64,000 nt of DNA from Panopea generosa. Its lineage: Eukaryota; Mollusca; Bivalvia; Adapedonta; Hiatellidae. A program made the position numbers and the translations under genes. The stretch lies in assembly GCA_029582155.1 (NCBI GenBank), contig CM055898.1, forward strand, positions 21,236,839-21,300,838. Direction: 5' to 3'. Shown one piece after another: positions 57,471-64,000 of the stretch. Below the pieces are notes generated by a model, which was not told the origin of the DNA, searched no databases, and saw only the letters and a list, made by a program, of their open reading frames with translations. Position 1 is the first letter of the stretch. Every line of letters begins with the position of its first letter.

Positions 57471-59300
57471 TAATGCTACATAATATATTAAGTTACATTT
57501 ATTTCAACTGCAGCCTGCTCTTGTATCAAGGCAGTGTTTATAACAATAAAAAACTATACAGGCATTGATGTCAAGGTACTACAATCTGGGGAAATTAATC
57601 TTAAGAAATAATTAACAGTTTTCTTAATATATAGCAGACACACCAGTGTTTAAATTATGAATACAAAACAAATTCTAAAGTTTAATTATTTCCTTAGTTT
57701 TTTTTCTATCGTTACGATAAAAGTTGATGATATTGAACAGATTACACATTTGAGTAAAAATTCACCACACGCGTACTTGTAAACTAGGGTACCTCCTTAC
57801 ATTTGTTGCAGTTGTATACCTCAGGGTAAAACATGACATACATGATATTCGATTTTTAAAAATATTTTTTAAGATTTAAGTAGCAGATACGTTAGCATTT
57901 CTTCTCCTCCCTACATCGTAATTTTAATAACATTTTAGACAATATGTCAAGATTAGCACCGGCCTCTTATATATATGTTAAAACGTGGTGTGTTATATAT
58001 GCTATTCTGCAAGTATGTTTGCTATTCTGTAAGGTTATCAGTAAACATGCAAATATATAAACAGCAAGATAAATTGGTTTAAGATATGTATTGATATGTT
58101 TTACATGTAAATATAGTATCTTATAATTCTTTATAGAATGGCGTGTCTAATTGTTAAATATAATGTTTTATTAAATGTATAAACTGTGTATTAACCATGA
58201 TAAGACTTAAATAAAGATCTATCTACAGGGATGTAGCGTGACAAATTTGGATGTTTGGAAATGGTGTCGGAGGGCAATACACCTTTTTGTTTAGAAATAT
58301 AAATATAATTGGTGTTTTCTGCTAACTTTTAAAACTGTTATGCTTCATTTGGCTAGAAAATACAGCTACTCAAACATAATGCTTACAATCGGCGGGAAAT
58401 GTCATATGTTACTCAGGAGAGCAACTGGGTATGCCATGTCACACGCCTGACATGTAAAATACGGCGACCTATTGATTTTAACGTTTGTTATGAACTACAG
58501 TAAATTGTTAACTTTATTGTGTCATGTATTTTTATAGATATAAAACACTGTTATTACAGTACTGTATCACTCATATACCATATAACACTATGTAACGTCG
58601 GTGTGATGGTGTGTAGACTTTAAACAACCGAAATTAAAATCTATATATGTAATAAATGTCAACTGAGTTTTGTAAATAGAGATAAACTTATTTTACAACA
58701 GTGGTGTTAGATCAGACGACAATATGAGCTCGTATATCAATACAGTATCTAACAAGTGTTTAGATCAGATGAAACCCCTCTGATAAAGACCGCCAATCAT
58801 GACATGTATCAAGTCAAGATTGCCGTCTGCCTGTTGTACAGATATTTCTCTTCCTCTATTGTTTATAATAAACTTTACCTAAACTCGCTATCGTGAAATA
58901 TCAATTACACAAACTATATAAAAATACAAGTATTGTAAGTTACCTTTGGTGCTGAACGAAATGTAAACTGTGGTGCTGATCTGATTTTACGACACTGTAG
59001 TCTTACCAGGAACACAAAACAGAAAGACGTATCGTCTGCCGTTCACTGTATTATCACACACACCCTTACGCATTAACTTCCGCACAAAAGTTAGTAATAA
59101 ATTTTAAAAAGAAAGTTATTTACAAATGTTCAAATCTTCCGCGGTTACCAACTGTTGAATTAATTATCCTGTGTCCAAATATCAAGTAGTTTTACTTCAT
59201 CAAATAAACACATGTCAACGTCTCTTTACTTCCCGACTTTAATTGTCATGTGACGGACACCTGTTAAAAAGATAACGATAGCGGTAAGTTTAACCTTACA
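57471..59300. other. Spacer between units B and C
   Basis: About 1.8 kb, AT-rich, no gene or repeat recognised. It would be the loop of the B/C inverted repeat. Confidence 0.5.
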
Positions 59301-61865
59301 CTGGTTATCATGCCAGAAAACTCCGGGCGTATATGAATCGATCTCGAGTCCCCGGTTTCCTGGGTAGAACCAGAACTGATTGTTTTGTTTGTTTTTGAAA
59401 GGCCATCGGATCGTGCACAGTATCGAACCCAAAATGTCTGGCGTCAGCTGCCAACAATATACACTGTACTACCACTCCGGTTAATGACTGTGTTGAAGTA
59501 TTATGTGAATTTGTATTTTAAATGCACTTTTCTTTTTTAAAGTTTAGTGCTTAAGTTTTAAGCGTCACGTCAGAGATTAATACGTTTTTCAGATAAATTA
59601 ACATAACGACACAAAGGGAGCTGTAAGATGAGCTTATATGTCAAATTATAAATGTTTAGGTGTACATGGTTATATGCCGTTTAACGCGTCGCCTTTAAGC
59701 AAAATTCAAGCCGATAAAAGGACCACAATCTTCCCTTAATGGACAAATCTAATACAGTCTTCCGTGGCCTGGTGATTAAGGCGTACACTTTGGAAGCGAG
59801 CGGTCGAAGATTCGAATCCTGGTGAAAACTTATATTTGTTTTTATCTGAAGAGGCCGCCTGCTCACCCAACAGCTAGTTAAATTGAGGGGTATCAAATGT
59901 CTAACAGCCTGGCGTCTGGCGTCTGAAAGAAAAAACACTACTTTTACAGTTAACATTTTTATGAACACGTCCGTCTATCCCTTTAATAAGTGATGCATAT
60001 AACGATATCTCTAGATTGCATATGTGTTATCAAACTGTTACATGACCTTTGTGTTACTATACACATATGTACGTTTTTTTAATTTAAATTAAACTTAATT
60101 TATTATTTTACAAATTAGCAAAACGATAGGGCCACAAATTTCAACGACGTTTGTATATCAAGTAAAACTGCTGAATTTTAATCGATATACTTTTATCTAA
60201 ATGCTATTGAGGTTCAGCCAGTTTACTTCGGTGATAACTGATATAAATGTCCAAAAAGGTTGATCGACAAGTTTATATCTATAGGTATATGAAATTAAAA
60301 CTTTCGCATATGTTCTCTCCATTCTGTCGAGAAATATCGTTTTTTTTGGCACTATTAGAACTCGTTTTTATATTTCAAATCCGTACATACACAAAAAACA
60401 ACATCGCGACTTGATTGCGAATGATAAACTAATGAAAACCGGATATCAGTCAAAATATCGTGTAGTCAACTAACTATAAAATGGTCTTATTTGAAGCAGT
60501 TTTCAATGGCCTCTACGTACATTAGCATGCATATTATATCTACAAATGGCATATATCAAGTAAAAGATTTGCACATGTTCTATCCGTTTTGTCGAGAAAA
60601 TAGTGTTTGTTTGCATTAATAGAATTTGTCGTTGTTATATTTCAAATGTGTACATACATCAAAAGCAACATCGCGACTTGATTGCCAATGATAAAACAAT
60701 GAAAACCGGATATCGGTCAAAATATCATGTAGGCAATTGACTGTAAAATGGTCTCATTTGAAGCAGTTTTCAATGGCTTCTACGTACATTAGCATGTATA
60801 TGAGAATAATTTCACGAAATAAATCTTAATTGGCCAATTACGCGTGAGGATACGTAAAAGTTTAATTTGTTCTTGTGGTGTTTTTCAAGAGTATTTCAGT
60901 TACTTAACGCCAGTTAGCGTACCTAATCGTCATTCCCGGGTTACCTGTAGAAGACACATCATATCTCACTGATCAACATCTCCGTATTCAGAGGTAGAAG
61001 ACTCATGGCCGTAGAACAAAGTTCATGACCAATCATAGCTGGGACTGTGGCCAGTGGTGATTCGGACTTGCGACCCTTGAAATGACAAAGAGTTGCGTTA
61101 CTGACTGAGCTGGTCCTTAAATGTATCAACCTTACTGGGGACAGTCGGGTACACCATTTACACATTTTCCTTGATAATGCAGTTGTTTGATCCTACATTA
61201 AGGCAAAGCAATCTAAATTAAAATGCAAGAGATAGTTTACATCCACTCCTTCATTTGAAATACTTACAAATGCCGCCGTAACGGAAGACAGTCAAACTAT
61301 TATAACCATATCATAAGAAATGAATAATTTACATTTAAAAATGTAATTACAAGAAATTTCCAAAAACATTTATTTGCGTTTAAAATAAAATAAATCATGT
61401 GTTTTTTGTAAGCTTTATTTAAACATAATTATTTTGTTGTAGATTTTTTTTTTCGTTGTTGTAAAAAAAGAGGAATTACTATCACTTCTGTCATCAACGT
61501 CATTTGAAAATGGCAAATTTATCACTTCTTATTTTTGACATAGCTAAACGAGAATGTAAAAATAAAGTATACAAACTCGCAATACCCAACAAACGTGTCT
61601 ATACAAACCTCCTACTGCGACCAATAAGAGGATCTCCGATAGTGAAACAAGGTGAAATTCGACCATAGCTGATATATCTATTTAAGAACTCAGGTTTCTG
61701 TTCTTATTGATTGTATTTTTAATTCTGTTATTATTTTCAGTCTAATATTTTGTAACATGTACTCAGTGTATATGCTTTGAAATGGCAACATGATGTGACG
61801 AGATTTGGAATGGTGAAAGTAATGGCAAAATGGCGCAGTGGGGATCAGTGGGGATTCTATTAGTT
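59301..61865 (-). repeat. Composite repeat, unit C (inverted partial copy)
   Basis: Runs backwards relative to unit B: 59330 pairs with 57340, 59700 with 56880, 59990 with 56540, 60190 with 55620, 60500 with 55310, 61090 with 54990, 61270 with 54800 and 61830 with 54055. The segment 'gcagttttcaatggc' occurs twice here (60499 and 60764), so unit C has an extra internal duplication of about 265 bp. Confidence 0.78.
60861..61120 (-). mobile_element. tRNA-derived SINE, family 4 (in unit C)
   Basis: Minus strand 'ccagctcagtcagtaacgca' and a mutated B box 'caagtccgaatcacc'. Same body as the copies at 49097 and 54957. Confidence 0.72.
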
Positions 61866-62785
61866 AACCACTTTTCTCCTAAGGGGTAACGTGTTGTAAC
61901 AAAATAGCTTTTTTTAGTAGTGTCAGCTAGTACGTGTCTATTGGAATGATAAAGGATATATTTAGAGGAGGTAGCATGGTTTGATAAAACGTATCGATAG
62001 CTCGATAGGGTAGCGTTTTCATGATATTTTAACATATTTAGTCTTTGATTAAAGAATAAATCATTTTGATGTTTATTTAATGAAATAATATGAAGTATTC
62101 AGAAAGTTAGAACATTTAAACGGGTTTCTTATTTATAAAACTAATTTAGATTTACATTGGGCCTAATAGCGTAAAATCCGCATTGTACCATATCGTACGA
62201 TATATTGAAAGTTGTTTCATAATTTGCACGAAATTCACTAAGGTATGTGGAGTGTTTTATTATATATAAATATCTGACTGTGTTATGGAAACACCGTCCA
62301 GTCTAACAGAAACATATTTCGGAACCGTTTCGACGAGAAGGATTAAGAATGTTACTGTTCCATTACATAACGGCTGATGGGATGAGAATGTTATACTATT
62401 TAAATGTCTGATAGATATATTATGTCGTAATCAGATCTAAGTAAAGTTAATGTATAAATTGTTCATTCAGACGAGAATGTCTGTTATTTAATTTCACATC
62501 CGTGGTATTAAGAGTAGTTTTGTTAGAATATAGGCCGAGAAATCTGAGAACGTATTTTGAGCTGTTGATATCGTATTTATGATGAAGTATTGAATTCATC
62601 ATGTTAGAATTGATTGGATACTTATTCTGATATTCGCAAAGTGAATAGATATAGAATTTGTCCGTGATTGTTTATATTATTAATGAGAAATTAGGTTGAG
62701 ATATAATTGCTAGTTTGTGATTGATGGAGGTCATATATGAGATGTTGTTTAAACTACCATGAAACTGCAGATGAACTTCTATAAT
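61866..62785. other. Unassigned sequence
   Basis: No gene, RNA or repeat recognised. 62281 'tgttatggaaacaccgtcca' might begin an LTR (see findings). Confidence 0.4.
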
Positions 62786-62940
62786 ATATTGATAAATCTA
62801 CCATAAAACTGTTAGATGGTGAAAATGAATGCACTGTTATAATATGCTGATAAATCTACCATGAAACTGTTAGATGGTAAGAATCGAATGCACTGTTATC
62901 ATATATTGATACTCCCATGAAATTAATAGATGGGAAGTAG
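62785..62940. repeat. 58-bp tandem repeat, 2.5 copies
   Basis: 'gataaatctaccatgaaact' at 62791 and 62849, then a weaker 'gatactcccatgaaattaat' at 62908, each with 'gttagatgg' and 'gcactgttat'. Confidence 0.75.
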
Positions 62941-63544
62941 TAGACGCCATGTCATTACGTGTTGAGTAACTAGTAAATCGGAGTTTATATATATTGTAGC
63001 CGTTTTTGGACGTACGCGAGACATGTGTCCGCTACGTTAACGACGTATAGACGTGACAGGAAGCCAGCTGGTGGTAGTACCGTCATAAGGACAGCAACCC
63101 ACATACCCGTTATATGGACGACTTGACTATTCTGGCGTCGGAGTACAGTCAAAGATATTCGGTACGAGGCGACGTCAAGTTAGATAACTTAGTACAGAGT
63201 TCTGGGGAAGATAATCTTGTTTATATAGCCATCGCTACGAGGAACGATAAACGCTAACCCTACGATAATCCGGACGCGGTAGTAGTATCTTAAATACAAC
63301 ATTAATGTATTTTAAAAACAGTTATAGCATTCATATGATGTAAGCAGTTTGCATCGCGATATAGATGTACGGAACGTGTATGAGGAAGAACTTGTGATTA
63401 AGAACGTGTTCATTCCATCAAAGGAAGTATACCTAATGCGATATAATATCGGTTTTAAACTATTCGTTGGATATAAGTTTAAATGCATAAAGTATATGAA
63501 ATAAATAAAAACACGCTATCTATTTTGGAGGTGTTTTAAGTTAT

Positions 63545-64000
63545 TACAGATAATTCACTGCTATCTAAGCTATTACACATATTACATATTTGCATACAGA
63601 TAATTCACTGCTTTCTAAACTATTATACATATTACGGATTTACCTACAGATAATTCACTGCTATCTAAGCTATTACACATAATACGGATTTGCATACAGA
63701 TGATTCACTGCTTTCTAAGTTTTTATACATATTAAGGATTTGCATACAGATAATTCACTGCTTTCTAAGCTATTACACATAGTATGGATTTGCATACAGA
63801 TAATTCACTGCTATCTAAGCTATTACACCTATTGCGGATTTGCATACACATAATTCACTGCTTTCTAAGCTATTACCCATATTACGGATTTACATACAGA
63901 TAATTCACTGCTTTCTAATCTAACCCATATTACGGATTTGCATACAGATAATTCACTGCTTTCTAAGCTATTACACATATTACGGATTTGCCTACAGATA
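63545..64000. repeat. 50-bp minisatellite, 9 copies, reaching the window edge
   Basis: 'taattcactgctttctaagc' recurs at 63551, 63601, 63651, 63701, 63751, 63801, 63851 and 63901 exactly 50 bp apart, then 63948 after a 3-bp deletion. The unit continues with 'tattacacatattacggatt' and 'tgcatacaga'. Confidence 0.95.

Overview
The window is AT-rich animal DNA. Its coding exons are small and separated by introns of 0.6-8 kb. The intergenic and intronic space is full of tRNA-derived SINEs, LINE remnants, MITE-like palindromes and minisatellites. The repeat types (SINEs ending in a 'gcgacgctaaacaccat' or 'cgctaaatattcaat' tail, and the stretch around 31.7 kb) and the style of the receptor gene suggest a mollusc, most likely a bivalve. 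That is inference from sequence style, not a database match.

The window holds one protein-coding gene that I can support. It lies on the minus strand and fills the left two thirds (42726 down to 1409). I could assemble 20 coding exons by eye; their splice phases fit at every junction and sum to 3747 nt (1248 codons plus stop). The predicted product is a type I membrane receptor. From the N-terminus it has a signal peptide, a Ser-rich linker, six sushi/CCP domains, one EGF-like domain, six fibronectin type III domains, a short stalk, one transmembrane helix, a tyrosine-rich tail with an ITAM-spaced YxxL-x8-YxxI pair, and a C-terminal death-fold domain. No phosphatase or kinase domain is present. 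A phagocytic or immune-type receptor that joins an ITAM-like motif to a death domain under a CCP/EGF/FN3 ectodomain is the most unusual thing in the window.

Layout. 1-0.7 kb: 74-bp minisatellite downstream of the gene. 1.4-3.6 kb: cytoplasmic and transmembrane exons. 5.2-21.2 kb: stalk and FN3 exons, with introns carrying tandem repeats, MITE-like elements and SINEs. 21-28 kb: a long intron with two SINEs. 28.1 kb: EGF exon. 30.6-32.4 kb: non-coding repeats. 32.7-37.3 kb: sushi exons lying in a tandem array of about 780-bp units, with one decayed sushi exon at its edge. 37-41 kb: intron with a LINE remnant split by a MITE. 41.2-42.7 kb: linker and signal-peptide exons, then the 5' end. 42.8-46.9 kb: upstream DNA with a strong 154-bp palindrome. 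46.9-62 kb: no gene; two diverged direct copies of a ~5 kb composite repeat and a third partial copy in inverted orientation, with SINEs and LINE fragments inside. 62-64 kb: unassigned sequence and a 50-bp minisatellite running off the right edge.

All coordinates and reading frames were worked out by hand. Splice sites are predictions supported by GT/AG consensus and phase, not by transcripts. Internal exons symmetric in phase 1 could be missing from the model without breaking the frame.
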